DNA of 20,145 bases from a virus. The notes below the pieces were generated by a model. The model did no database searches and had not been told where the DNA came from. It saw only the letters and a list, made by a program, of their open reading frames with translations. The stretch lies in the IMG/VR virus record IMGVR_UViG_3300006916_000536, positions 1-20,145 of that record, one strand, 5' to 3'. This document shows, one piece after another, positions 13,907-20,145 of this stretch. The position numbers and the translations under genes were made by a program. Positions within the stretch are counted from its first letter, which is position 1. Each line of letters opens with the position of its first letter.

Positions 13907-14362
13907 TTACGAAATAACCTGCGCCGTAAAGTCTGTCTCAATGCGAGAAATAAAATAAGGCGTAAACGCAAGCCTAGATTCCTGGTCCGTTGATCCGGTG
14001 CCGAAGCTAGGACCATCAATTGATCCAGTACGGACGTAAATACCGCTACCCGGTTTTCCGGTGGCGTTTATCGTTGATAATGCGGTGAAAGCCGTGTTGA
14101 TTAGCGTTTGGTTGCGACCGGGGCCTTTGCCTTTTTCGCTATAGGCGCGGACTACTACAATCCCACGCACCAGGTCAGTTTGGCCTGTCAAAGTTGCTTC
14201 GGTGGTTAAGCCAAATTGGATGTTGACTTCGATAAATTCGGAGTCGCCATCGGATGCTGTGTTTAGTACGTTGTCAAAGTAAATGGGTACGGCGGGGCTC
14301 AGTGCGTTATACGCCGTGTAAAGCGGGGATTCAAACTTGGCGCGAATACCTTGATAGTTCAC
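13907..14362 (-). CDS. tail terminator protein (DUF4128-like)
   Basis: The 151-residue protein starts at GTG 14360-14362, overlapping the previous stop as GTGA. It contains the alternating strands and helices expected of lambda gpU-like terminators: helix (YQGIRAKFESPLYTAYNALS), PIYFDNV, strand with IEVNIQFGL, then LVRGIVVVRAYSEKGKGPGR and a helix (NTAFTALSTI), ending in strands (RLAFTPYFISRIETDF). This layout matches the DUF4128 tail-terminator-like group. It would cap the finished tail and join it to the head. Gene order (just before the tube protein) agrees. Confidence 0.8.
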   Translation of the reverse strand: MNYQGIRAKFESPLYTAYNALSPAVPIYFDNVLNTASDGDSEFIEVNIQFGLTTEATLTGQTDLVRGIVVVRAYSEKGKGPGRNQTLINTAFTALSTINATGKPGSGIYVRTGSIDGPSFGTGSTDQESRLAFTPYFISRIETDFTAQVIS

Positions 14363-14925
14363 TTAAACCCCCTAGAACCCCTCAATACCTTATCCATTGT
14401 AATTTGGACGGTTTTATCGAACTCCCCAGCTCGGACGTACTTGGTGAACCAGTCCAGTTCTGCGGTGCGGCGGTTGCCCCCTGCGCCGGAGATGTCGCCT
14501 CGGACTCCACCGGGTCGGCGCTTGCCGACTTTGTCGATTGGTTTGATTGGGTCGTCGTCAAAATTTGACAACCCAGGGCTAAATGGCGCTAAGTCAGCCG
14601 CTTGATCTGCGTAGGGTGAAAAGTTGGAGATGCTGAAAACCAGCTTATTCTTTGTTAAAAAACTGCGCGTGACCTGACGACCCGACAGTGATGGCGTGTA
14701 AATCGGTTGGGGTTTTCCTTCTGCACCAGTGCCTTTTTTGGTGCGGTCTGGGGTATCGATTTGCCAGGAGTTAGAGAACTTTCCGGTCCAGCCAGGACCG
14801 ATTTTTTGTAGATCTCTTACTGCTCGCTCGACTGCAGCTTTTGGGCCGTTATAAACAGTCGTTGCGGCTATACGGTCGAGATCTTTGCTCAACTTATTGA
14901 GTTCATTTAGGAAACCCTTGGCCAT
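14359..14925 (-). CDS. neck / tail completion protein, HK97 gp10-like
   Basis: The 188-residue basic protein begins with a helix (MAKGFLNELNKLSKDLDRIA, then NGPKAAVERAVRDLQK), followed by WTGKFSNSWQ, a motif commonly seen in HK97 gp10-type proteins (helix, then x-G-x-L-xx-S). The middle (LVFSISNFSPYADQAADL) is the usual strand and 'N-x-x-x-YA' section. It lies between stopper and tail terminator, matching this family's place. The start overlaps the previous stop as TAATG. The C-terminal half is longer than in many homologues, with a Gly/Arg-rich loop (KRRPGGVRGDISGAGGNRR). Confidence 0.7.
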   Translation of the reverse strand: MAKGFLNELNKLSKDLDRIAATTVYNGPKAAVERAVRDLQKIGPGWTGKFSNSWQIDTPDRTKKGTGAEGKPQPIYTPSLSGRQVTRSFLTKNKLVFSISNFSPYADQAADLAPFSPGLSNFDDDPIKPIDKVGKRRPGGVRGDISGAGGNRRTAELDWFTKYVRAGEFDKTVQITMDKVLRGSRGFK

Positions 14926-15302
14926 TACTGCGGCCTCACTACGAGAATATGCAGGATTGCTTGCTCGCCTCGGTAAATATCAACGTCGACGATCCGTCCC
15001 ACCCGAGTGGATCCGGCTTCGTCGTATTCGAGACGGTCGCGCACGTTCGGGTAGTAGTCACCAAGCTCGGAATTGCCAATGATCACCTTAATATCGGTGG
15101 TTTGGTACTGACCACGGAACTCTTTTGGGTTCAGTTTGGTGATGATGCCTTTGACAGTGACGTTGGTTTCACTGCCGCTGATCGTTCCAGTGGCTGGATC
15201 GTAGGTTTCGGTTGTTGCCGCTTTGACGTACGTAAGGTTTTGACCCCACTTGTTCAAAAGTGGGGCGGGGATACCCTTGAAAACGTCGTCAATGAGTGAC
15301 AT
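14925..15302 (-). CDS. head closure / stopper protein
   Basis: This 125-residue protein has a short N-terminal helix, then a small beta barrel: NLTYVKAATTETYDPATGTI, VKGIITKLNPKEF, DIKVIIGNSEL, VRDRLEYDEAGSTRVGRIVD and a final strand (ILHILVVRPQ). A barrel of this size following an adaptor and preceding a gp10-like protein is the mark of SPP1 gp16-type stoppers, which close the head after DNA packaging. Its stop overlaps the next ATG and its start lies 2 bases after the adaptor stop, so the neck genes are tightly coupled. No divergent feature is noted. Confidence 0.7.
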   Translation of the reverse strand: MSLIDDVFKGIPAPLLNKWGQNLTYVKAATTETYDPATGTISGSETNVTVKGIITKLNPKEFRGQYQTTDIKVIIGNSELGDYYPNVRDRLEYDEAGSTRVGRIVDVDIYRGEQAILHILVVRPQ

Positions 15303-15303
15303 C

Positions 15304-15834
15304 TCAACCCCTCACAACACGGACTTGGTAGCTGCCGGAGCCGCCGATTGTGTACGCGCCAAGGTAAGACTGCAGCCAGGGGTAAACGTCGAAGACGTTG
15401 TTGATTGTGCCGACTGCTTGGCTTTGTTTGCTGTATTTCACTTCCAGCTCGCCTAGCTTCACCTCGTCGTAGATGCCCTCGGTGCCGGTATTGCCGGTTA
15501 CGGCGTCTGGATCGTTTGCTAGGGCACGGGCCAGCTCATAGGTTGCGTATTTGATTTCGGCGGGGATTGCGCTGCAGACCAGCTCGATGCGGTCGACGTG
15601 GTAATTGTTGCGGGGCCAGCTCAAAGCTTGGCTTGTGCTGCAGCGGTCGCCGTAGAAATTAAGGCTGTCGATCCAGCGGGTTGCTGAGATTAGAGAGCGG
15701 TTCTTTTGGTCGTCGGTTTTATCGTCCCAGGTGCTGCTTTCGGGTGTGGTTTCAAAGTACGAGTTTGCCTCAGCCAGCGTTACGTAGCTGTTGGAGGAGG
15801 CCCCCTTTAATGTGGCGTCGATTACTGCGGCCAC
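15304..15834 (-). CDS. head-tail adaptor, DnaT-like (PF20557 type)
   Basis: The protein has about 176 residues. It starts VAAVIDATLKGASSNSYVTL with a GTG at 15832-15834, and continues AEANSYFETTPESSTWDD, SLISATRWIDSLNFYGDRC, ALSWPRNN and IPAEIKYATYELARAL. The order SYVTLAEA-YF, LI-AT-WID, G-R, WPR, IP-xx-IK-A matches the phage group named putative DnaT-like ssDNA-binding protein, which acts as the adaptor between portal and stopper. The open frame reaches 15888, but those extra 18 codons are made of terminator stem and are rejected. The weak start, with only GAG close by, may restrain expression after the strong capsid gene. Confidence 0.78.
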   Translation of the reverse strand: MAAVIDATLKGASSNSYVTLAEANSYFETTPESSTWDDKTDDQKNRSLISATRWIDSLNFYGDRCSTSQALSWPRNNYHVDRIELVCSAIPAEIKYATYELARALANDPDAVTGNTGTEGIYDEVKLGELEVKYSKQSQAVGTINNVFDVYPWLQSYLGAYTIGGSGSYQVRVVRG

Positions 15835-15859
15835 CGCTCTACACAAAAAAGACTTTGTT

Positions 15860-15871
15860 TTAGTGTAGCGG
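15860..15871 (-). promoter_or_regulatory. 12-base element, copy A, downstream of the capsid terminator
   Basis: The minus strand reads CCGCTACACTAA, 10 bases after the terminator stem and 26 bases before the adaptor start. It is identical to the copy at 13021-13032. TACACT could be a -10 hexamer that restarts transcription for the neck genes; there is no -35 match at 17 bases. Confidence 0.4.
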
Positions 15872-15875
15872 CAAC

Positions 15876-15899
15876 AAAAAAGCCCCACCGAAGTGGGGC
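15876..15899 (-). terminator. intrinsic terminator after the major capsid gene
   Basis: The minus strand reads a 7-bp stem GCCCCAC / GTGGGGC closed by a TTCG tetraloop and followed by six T. It starts 22 bases after the capsid stop codon. A UUCG loop on a GC stem is one of the most stable hairpins known, so this should end most capsid transcripts. Confidence 0.95.
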
Positions 15900-15921
15900 C
15901 TTAGTCGACTTAGTTCGGTTA

Positions 15922-17004
15922 TCAGGCGATAACGGAGGTGTCGAGGGGGCTGTTGACGGTGAGCTGAACCATGGGGATCAGGTCGATGTCGTAGGTGGCG
16001 CTCCAGTTGCCTGCGGTGGCCAGACCGGTGTTGGTCGGGTTGTCGCCTGCGTTGGTCCACTTGGTGCCCATCACGTGGTAGGCGGTGTGGTAATCCACGG
16101 AGAGGACGTCCTGCTTCGAGAGCACGTTGCGGTCGGCTTCGATGCGGAGATCCTGCTGCACACCCTCGAGGATCGTGCCACGCTTGGTCAGGTAGCAGTA
16201 GAACTCGATTTGGTGGGTCGAGGTGCCAGGAGCCACGGTGTTCACCGAGGGATCCATGATCACGTCGCAACCGGCGAATTGGCCGATGGAACGGGCGCCA
16301 ACGCCCACGCCGCCGCCGCCCCAGACCACAGCGCCGGATGCGGCGAGTGCAGAGGTGGAGAAGGTCAGCAGGCCCACCTGATACAGGTAGAAGCCCACGG
16401 AGGGGTGGACAACCAGCACGTCCAGTTCGTCGCCGCGCTCACCCAGAAGGGCACGGGCACGGGCTACGGAGGCGCCGGTCAGGAAGTTGTCCTCGTCCGC
16501 GCCAGAGGCAGCAGCAACACCCAAGTCAAGGGCGTTGGCGCTCAGAGCGGTGCCGAACAGACCGGCAAGCTGGGAGAACAGACGCTCGCTGTTCTTCTTG
16601 TTGATTGCATCGGCAAGCTGGTTGCGGATGTGACCCATGGGATCCTCACCAGCAGCAAGCATTGCCACGTCATCCACGGCATACGCGAAACCGCGATGGC
16701 AGATGGTTGCAATTTGGGTGGCGGTGCCGATCTTCTGAGGAGTCAGATAGCCAGCAGTTGAGGTGCCCCAGGTTGCCGTTCCATCCATGATCTCCTCGGT
16801 GGGAGACACAGGGTTGAACTCAGGAACCTGAATCCGGGTGCCGCCTTCGCGGGCATCCAGCAGGGGGTTGCGAGCAACAGCACCGCTCTTCAGGAACAGG
16901 CTGCGCTCTTTGATTGCCTCAGACACATAGGTGCTGAGATTATTCCTTTTTACGATGTCCGCGAGAAGGACACCGCCGGAATAATTCTGAAATGGTGCGG
17001 CCAT
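15922..17004 (-). CDS. major capsid protein (HK97 fold)
   Basis: This 360-residue protein follows the scaffold gene. An N-terminal arm (MAAPFQNYSGGVLLADIVKR) is followed by segments consistent with the HK97-fold coat: LFLKSGAV, TRIQVPEFNPVSPTEEIMDG, an E-loop-like region, then a long helix (GHIRNQLADAINKKNSERLF), a P-domain section (ELDVLVVHPSVGFYLYQVGL) and C-terminal strands (TILEGVQQDLRIEADRNVLS). The hydrophobic Gly-rich loop VVWGGGGVGVGARS is unusual. The protein builds the icosahedral head. No upstream Shine-Dalgarno is seen before the ATG (CTAAAATGG), so leader structure or coupling may drive translation. A strong terminator follows. Confidence 0.9.
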   Translation of the reverse strand: MAAPFQNYSGGVLLADIVKRNNLSTYVSEAIKERSLFLKSGAVARNPLLDAREGGTRIQVPEFNPVSPTEEIMDGTATWGTSTAGYLTPQKIGTATQIATICHRGFAYAVDDVAMLAAGEDPMGHIRNQLADAINKKNSERLFSQLAGLFGTALSANALDLGVAAASGADEDNFLTGASVARARALLGERGDELDVLVVHPSVGFYLYQVGLLTFSTSALAASGAVVWGGGGVGVGARSIGQFAGCDVIMDPSVNTVAPGTSTHQIEFYCYLTKRGTILEGVQQDLRIEADRNVLSKQDVLSVDYHTAYHVMGTKWTNAGDNPTNTGLATAGNWSATYDIDLIPMVQLTVNSPLDTSVIA

Positions 17005-17037
17005 TTTAGAAAACCAACGTCAAGGTGTTTGCGGGGT

Positions 17038-17076
17038 CCAAGTCACGGACTTGGTGAGGCAACGTCCCACGGGGAC
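17038..17076 (-). other. two hairpins in the capsid gene leader
   Basis: On the minus strand, GTCCC / GGGAC with a 3-base loop (17064-17076) touches the scaffold stop codon, and a 7-bp stem CCAAGTC / GACTTGG with a 3-base loop lies at 17038-17054. Neither is followed by a T run, so they are not standard terminators. They form the whole space between scaffold and capsid genes apart from the last 33 bases, and could protect or process the capsid mRNA. Confidence 0.6.
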
Positions 17077-17798
17077 TACAGGGAAGCCTCTCTCTTCAGC
17101 ACGGCTGCGAGTTCGGGTTCCTGTGCTTCTAGTTGCATTTGCCTCGTTATGTTAATACTACCGTCCTTCCAGGGGTTAGCCATTCCTGGTGCAATCGCTG
17201 AGTTCGGTGTGGGTTTTGCGCCCATACCTGCAGCGGTGCTTGGTTTGAAATGGTGTTCGTAGCCCGATCCAGGGTTCTTTAAGTTATTCAAATAGGTGCT
17301 GATGTCCTGTTCGACACCGCCCTGCAATACGACTACTTTGCCGTCTGCATTTTTCTGTAGATTGTTTTGCAAAAGCATCAACATTTGGTCGGAGTTGATG
17401 GCTCCGGCTTGGTTGATTGCGGATAATGCGCTTGCTTTTGTTGCGGCCTGTTCGTTGGAAATTCGTAGGTCGTCAAGCTGGCGTTCCAGGTCGGAGATGC
17501 GGAGGTCTTTGTCCTGGGCCGTTTTGTTGGCTTCTTCCCAGAGGTCTTTCCATTGGCCCTGGTCTTCCAACGTCTTTTTGCGTTGGTCGTCCTGCTTCTT
17601 GTAGACCTCGTCGAGTTTGGATTTGATGCCTTGGAAACGTTCCTCGGCTTCGGCGGCTTGCTGCTTGAAGGCGGCTAGCTGGGTTTCGTACTCGGCGCGG
17701 ATTGAAGCGGTTGGGTCGGGTTGTGAAGCGGTGTCGGCTCCAGCCACGGGCTGGTCAGGGCTCGCCACGGGCGTGTCCTGGATGACTTGCTCTTCCAT
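17076..17798 (-). CDS. capsid scaffold protein
   Basis: This 240-residue protein lies immediately before the capsid gene. Residues 1-35 are acidic and unstructured. Residues about 35-130 form a long coiled coil (YETQLAAFKQQAAEAEERFQ, KTLEDQGQWKDLWEEANKTA, LRISDLERQLDDLRISNEQA). A small middle part (LSAINQAGAINSDQMLMLLQ) is followed by a Pro/Gly linker and a C-terminal basic helix (ITRQMQLEAQEPELAAVLKR), the usual capsid-binding end. It would guide head assembly and then leave. There is no protease domain, and no separate maturation protease is seen in the window. Confidence 0.85.
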   Translation of the reverse strand: MEEQVIQDTPVASPDQPVAGADTASQPDPTASIRAEYETQLAAFKQQAAEAEERFQGIKSKLDEVYKKQDDQRKKTLEDQGQWKDLWEEANKTAQDKDLRISDLERQLDDLRISNEQAATKASALSAINQAGAINSDQMLMLLQNNLQKNADGKVVVLQGGVEQDISTYLNNLKNPGSGYEHHFKPSTAAGMGAKPTPNSAIAPGMANPWKDGSINITRQMQLEAQEPELAAVLKREASL

Positions 17799-17800
17799 GC

Positions 17801-17983
17801 TCAGTATTCGTCTGGGGTGGTTACGGGTGTGGAGTCAATTGACTTGGTCCGGCGCTTTGCGCGGGGCTCGGACTTCACCTCTTTAGGTTTGTCCTTCTCA
17901 TACAGATTCGCAGCGCGGAGTTCTACAAGTTCCCACTTGTATGTCCCATCGGGCTGCAGAACCTTGTCAAGTGATTCGGCCAT
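17801..17983 (-). CDS. small hypothetical protein, 60 aa
   Basis: This charged 60-residue protein (MAESLDKVLQPDGTYKWELV at the start, KRRTKSIDSTPVTTPDEY at the end) lies between portal and scaffold. It is spaced 2 bases from the scaffold ATG, which indicates co-translation. The N-terminal half has a helix (VELRAANLYEKDK), and the C-terminal half is basic then Thr/Pro-rich, probably disordered. It may be a head-assembly accessory factor by position, but I do not recognise it. An inverted repeat lies upstream (17998-18015). Confidence 0.75.
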   Translation of the reverse strand: MAESLDKVLQPDGTYKWELVELRAANLYEKDKPKEVKSEPRAKRRTKSIDSTPVTTPDEY

Positions 17984-17997
17984 GACAAGTTTTATTG

Positions 17998-18015
17998 GCA
18001 GTATTAGTCTACTGC
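17998..18015 (-). other. inverted repeat in the gap after the portal gene
   Basis: GCAGTA / TACTGC, a perfect 6-bp inverted repeat with a 6-base spacer (GACTAA on the minus strand), lies in the 40-base gap between portal stop and the next start. There is no T run, so it is not a standard terminator. It could be an mRNA processing hairpin or an operator. Confidence 0.45.
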
Positions 18016-18023
18016 ACTACTTA

Positions 18024-19454
18024 CTAAACGCTTTCGTTCGCAGTTGGTAGCACCTCGCCACGCACCAGCACCTGGCGGAACTCGTCGCGATCTAGGACAC
18101 CTTGGTCGAAGAGGGAGGTTAGTGCGGTGATGTCTTGGCCGATCAGTTTGTCGATGTCGAAGTCGCGGCTGATGCTTACTTTCGGTGGTTCGAGTCCTAA
18201 GTAGTTCGCGGCTAGGTCGAAGGATTTCTGCAAACTTTGCTCAAGGTCCAGTGAAACCATGGAGAGCATGGAGTTGGTGTCGACACGATCCAGGCGGCGG
18301 GCGTCGGCGGACTCTGCGACGAATTTTTGTTGGCTGAGGGTGCTGATGCCTAGCGTGGCCATTTGCATCTGTAGCTCGCGGATTTCGGAGGTTTGGGCCT
18401 CGAATGCGCTGGATGCTGGCTCGACGTAGTAAACCTTGTTGCCTGGTTGCGTGGAAATGGCGTAGTTCACGCCTACGGCCATGTCCTTGGTTTGGTCGTC
18501 CCAGCCCTCTAAAACCAGCATGGGTTGGCTGGCGATGTGCAGGCTGTGGATTAGGTCGGCTTGGCGTTGGAAATGGGCCAGGTTTAGGTAGGCGATGTCC
18601 AGCAACGGGGGCTTGCTGACCATCGTGTCGGTTTTGTTGGAATAGATCGTGACGAGGGGGATTTCGCCCAGGCTGTAGTCGCCAGACTCGACTAATTCGT
18701 AGTCGGAGGTGGCGTCGCTAGCCTCGTAGGCGTTTGGATAGGGGAAGCCGCCTGCTGCTGCCTTTACAGATTCGGTTTGGCGGTAAATTCGGTAGCGGCC
18801 TGGTTCGATGACGCGGATTTGGTCGTAAACTTTCTCGCCAAACTCTCCATCGGCAACGACTGCGCGTTCTTTGATGCGGATTTGGGTTAGTTGGCCGTAA
18901 TTTGTCTCGCGGTCCAGGCGCCAGCCGTAGATGTTGGTTGGGTCAATCTCAATCCAGTAGGGACGGCGGTTGAGTGCGCGTTCCTCGGCCAGACTGCGTG
19001 CTCCAGTCGGGGCGGGGAAGTCGACTAGTGTGTGGCAGTGGCCGTAGGTTAGGGCGCAAATCAGTGAGCGGCGGGCATACTCGTCTAGGTCGGAGCCGCA
19101 TCCGTCGACGTTCTTTGCGAAAACTTCTGTCCAGTACGGGTCGCCATCGAGGGTGATGGGGCGGCGCAGAATTAGACCGGCAGCGGCACGCACCAGGCGC
19201 TGGGTGTAGGGGGAGAAGACGGCGCGGTTTACGCGGGCGAGGTAGGCCGAGTAATCCTCGCGGGGTTCGATTGGGAGGAAGGCTTCGCTATTCTCGCGGA
19301 GATATTCGGTGCCGAGAGTCACCGCTTTCATGATCTCCCAGCCGCGCATTTGGTCCAGCACTGCTTGCGTGCGGACAAATGGACTGTCCGGTCCACCCGG
19401 ATAGGTGGAGCTGACGAGGTGGGTGCGGATTTGGCCGGGGACAGAATAAGTCAT
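18024..19454 (-). CDS. portal protein (DUF4055-like)
   Basis: This 476-residue protein is the first long head gene. Features seen in DUF4055 portal proteins include the helical N-terminus (WEIMKAVTLGTEYLRENSEA), YLPI-like text as FLPIEPREDYSAYLARVNRA, then FSPYTQRLVRAAAGLILRRP, the aromatic strand RPYWIEIDPTNIYGWRLD, and the Leu/Ala helix (LLDIAYLNLAHFQRQADLIH). The C-terminal helix region (AESADARRLDRVDTNSMLSM, LEQSLQKSFDLAANYLGLEP) fits the portal stem and crown. It forms the dodecameric vertex ring for DNA packaging and exit. Terminase should lie upstream, beyond the window. Confidence 0.88.
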   Translation of the reverse strand: MTYSVPGQIRTHLVSSTYPGGPDSPFVRTQAVLDQMRGWEIMKAVTLGTEYLRENSEAFLPIEPREDYSAYLARVNRAVFSPYTQRLVRAAAGLILRRPITLDGDPYWTEVFAKNVDGCGSDLDEYARRSLICALTYGHCHTLVDFPAPTGARSLAEERALNRRPYWIEIDPTNIYGWRLDRETNYGQLTQIRIKERAVVADGEFGEKVYDQIRVIEPGRYRIYRQTESVKAAAGGFPYPNAYEASDATSDYELVESGDYSLGEIPLVTIYSNKTDTMVSKPPLLDIAYLNLAHFQRQADLIHSLHIASQPMLVLEGWDDQTKDMAVGVNYAISTQPGNKVYYVEPASSAFEAQTSEIRELQMQMATLGISTLSQQKFVAESADARRLDRVDTNSMLSMVSLDLEQSLQKSFDLAANYLGLEPPKVSISRDFDIDKLIGQDITALTSLFDQGVLDRDEFRQVLVRGEVLPTANESV

Positions 19455-19458
19455 GGGG

Positions 19459-19737
19459 TCACCACTTCACCTTGTCAGCCCAGTAGGCCGCAGACATTTT
19501 TCCTTTTTTGATGTTAGCTGCGTGGCGGGCTTTGAATGATTCGCGACGCTTGCGGTAAGACTCACTTTCGTTTTGCTTTTTGGGGCTGCCCTTGACGCCC
19601 TGTTGGCCGAAACGGATTAACTTCACCTCGTTGCCGACCTTCGCTAAAACGGCGTGGCTTTTGTTCGGGTGGTTCGGGGTGCGCTTGGGTTTGTTATAGC
19701 CCTCGAATTTTTCGCCGCGATACTCAATCATCGTCAT
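19459..19737 (-). CDS. small basic hypothetical protein, 92 aa
   Basis: This Lys- and Arg-rich protein begins MTMIEYRGEKFEGYNKPKRT and contains VKLIRFGQQGVKGSPKKQNE, then YRKRRESFKARHAANIKKGK and ends YWADKVKW. I associate the RFGQQGVKGS and FKARH...YWA-KVKW pattern with small conserved proteins next to portal genes in marine phages, but no function is known to me. It could bind DNA or the portal. Its ATG overlaps the end of the 59-residue gene upstream by 14 bases, and the portal ATG lies 4 bases after its stop. Confidence 0.85.
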   Translation of the reverse strand: MTMIEYRGEKFEGYNKPKRTPNHPNKSHAVLAKVGNEVKLIRFGQQGVKGSPKKQNESESYRKRRESFKARHAANIKKGKMSAAYWADKVKW

Positions 19738-19903
19738 CCTCCACTTCGATCATTACCTCGACCCCTGATGCAAGGCGGGTCATTAACGCGCCAAAGTCAA
19801 CTGGGTCTTGAGGGGTCATAAAAGTAAAACTAGCCTCGGTCATGCGGCTCTCCGCATCAACCTCCAGGTGGATACAGAATCCGGGGATGATGCGGGTGCC
19901 CAT
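19724..19903 (-). CDS. small acidic hypothetical protein, 59 aa
   Basis: The frame runs from ATG 19901-19903 to TGA 19724-19726. It reads MGTRIIPGFCIHLEVDAESR at the start and ends EVMIEVEDDDD, a clearly acidic tail. The ATG overlaps the stop of the upstream gene as TAATG and the end overlaps the next gene by 14 bases, so it is tightly packed in the operon. No known motif. It fills an otherwise unexplained gap and has codon use like its neighbours. Confidence 0.7.
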   Translation of the reverse strand: MGTRIIPGFCIHLEVDAESRMTEASFTFMTPQDPVDFGALMTRLASGVEVMIEVEDDDD

Positions 19904-20145
19904 TAGCTGCTGTACGAAAGGCCGATGTGGGGGGTAACGCTGGGCGTTCCAGAGCTGATGCTCTTGATTCTCATGCGGATACGGTTTACGGGTTTGCCTG
20001 TGTAGAAGTAGATGTATTCGCCGTCGGCGTTGATGGTTTTGCTGGCGTCGATTTCGTACCAGGTGCCTGCGCCGCCGTTAAATTCGGTTTCGAAGGCGAT
20101 GGTGAAGTTGGCGCCGCCTGTTACGACAGCGGCGAAGCAAAATTC
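19903..20145 (-). CDS. C-terminal part of a beta-rich protein (partial, start beyond window)
   Basis: The frame is open from the right edge to TAA at 19903-19905, giving 80 residues. Strands such as ANFTIAFETEF, GTWYEIDASKTI and EYIYFYTGKPVNRIRMRIKS suggest a small beta sandwich of the kind found on virion surfaces. The start and N-terminal part are outside the window. No named family is recognised. It is upstream of the portal gene and coupled to the next gene by TAATG. Confidence 0.75.
   Translation of the reverse strand, partial: EFCFAAVVTGGANFTIAFETEFNGGAGTWYEIDASKTINADGEYIYFYTGKPVNRIRMRIKSISSGTPSVTPHIGLSYSS

Noticed and set aside
15835-15888. Upstream extension of the adaptor gene to a GTG at 15888
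   Set aside because: These codons are built from the terminator hairpin and its T run. The GTG at 15834 gives the expected family start (VAAVIDAT).
15860-16270. Minus-strand frame of 136 codons overlapping the capsid gene end
   Set aside because: It is out of frame inside the capsid gene, Arg/Pro/His-rich, and runs through the terminator stem.
16075-16761. Long plus-strand open frame (228 codons) opposite the capsid gene
   Set aside because: It mirrors the capsid gene, is Gly/His/Ala-rich as expected for an antisense shadow, and has no ribosome site or partner genes on that strand.
17038-17076. Terminator between scaffold and capsid genes
   Set aside because: Neither hairpin is followed by a T run on the minus strand, and termination before the capsid gene would make little sense.

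Overview
The window is the structural and lysis half of a tailed double-stranded DNA phage. Almost every supported gene lies on the minus strand, so transcription runs from the right edge (20145) towards the left. The order is the classic one: portal, scaffold, major capsid protein, neck proteins, tail terminator, tail tube protein, tail assembly chaperone, tape measure, tail tip, fibres, small membrane proteins, endolysin, HNH nuclease. There is no sheath or baseplate wedge gene, and the tape measure is about 950 residues long, so a siphovirus with a long non-contractile tail is the best reading. A marine or freshwater picocyanobacterial host (Synechococcus or Cyanobium type) is my inference. 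It rests on the style of the fibre protein, the small membrane and basic proteins and the lysin, all of which I associate with cyanophages. I could not run a search. Terminase, integrase and replication genes are not in the window, so a prophage cannot be told from a free virus.

Region by region, from the 5' end of transcription. (1) 17801-20145: a partial virion-like gene, two small genes, the portal protein and a 60-residue gene. (2) 13907-17798: scaffold, HK97-type capsid protein, adaptor, stopper, gp10-like neck protein and tail terminator, with a strong intrinsic terminator just after the capsid gene. (3) 9586-13838: tail tube protein, a second strong terminator, the tail chaperone with an out-of-frame second part that needs a +1 (or -2) frameshift, and the tape measure. 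(4) 2880-9586: minor tail and hub proteins, two more tube-protein-like proteins, a tail fibre, a second beta-rich fibre-like protein and a fibre-assembly chaperone. (5) 632-2880: small basic and membrane proteins and a two-domain lysin (GH73 glucosaminidase plus C39-like peptidase). (6) 1-561: HNH nuclease, a 45-residue gene and an unclear left edge that may hold the end of a plus-strand gene.

The most interesting signals are the following. A textbook -1 slippery heptamer (A AAA AAG, in phase) sits at the end of a 49-residue membrane protein in the lysis region; it would fuse that protein to an 82-residue domain that has no start codon of its own in front of its conserved-looking part. A second frameshift, in the opposite direction, lies in the tail chaperone. 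The transcripts of the two most abundant virion proteins, capsid and tail tube, each carry paired hairpins in the leader, and each gene is followed by a GC-rich terminator and then by an identical 12-base element. No stretch longer than 300 bases lacks a gene.
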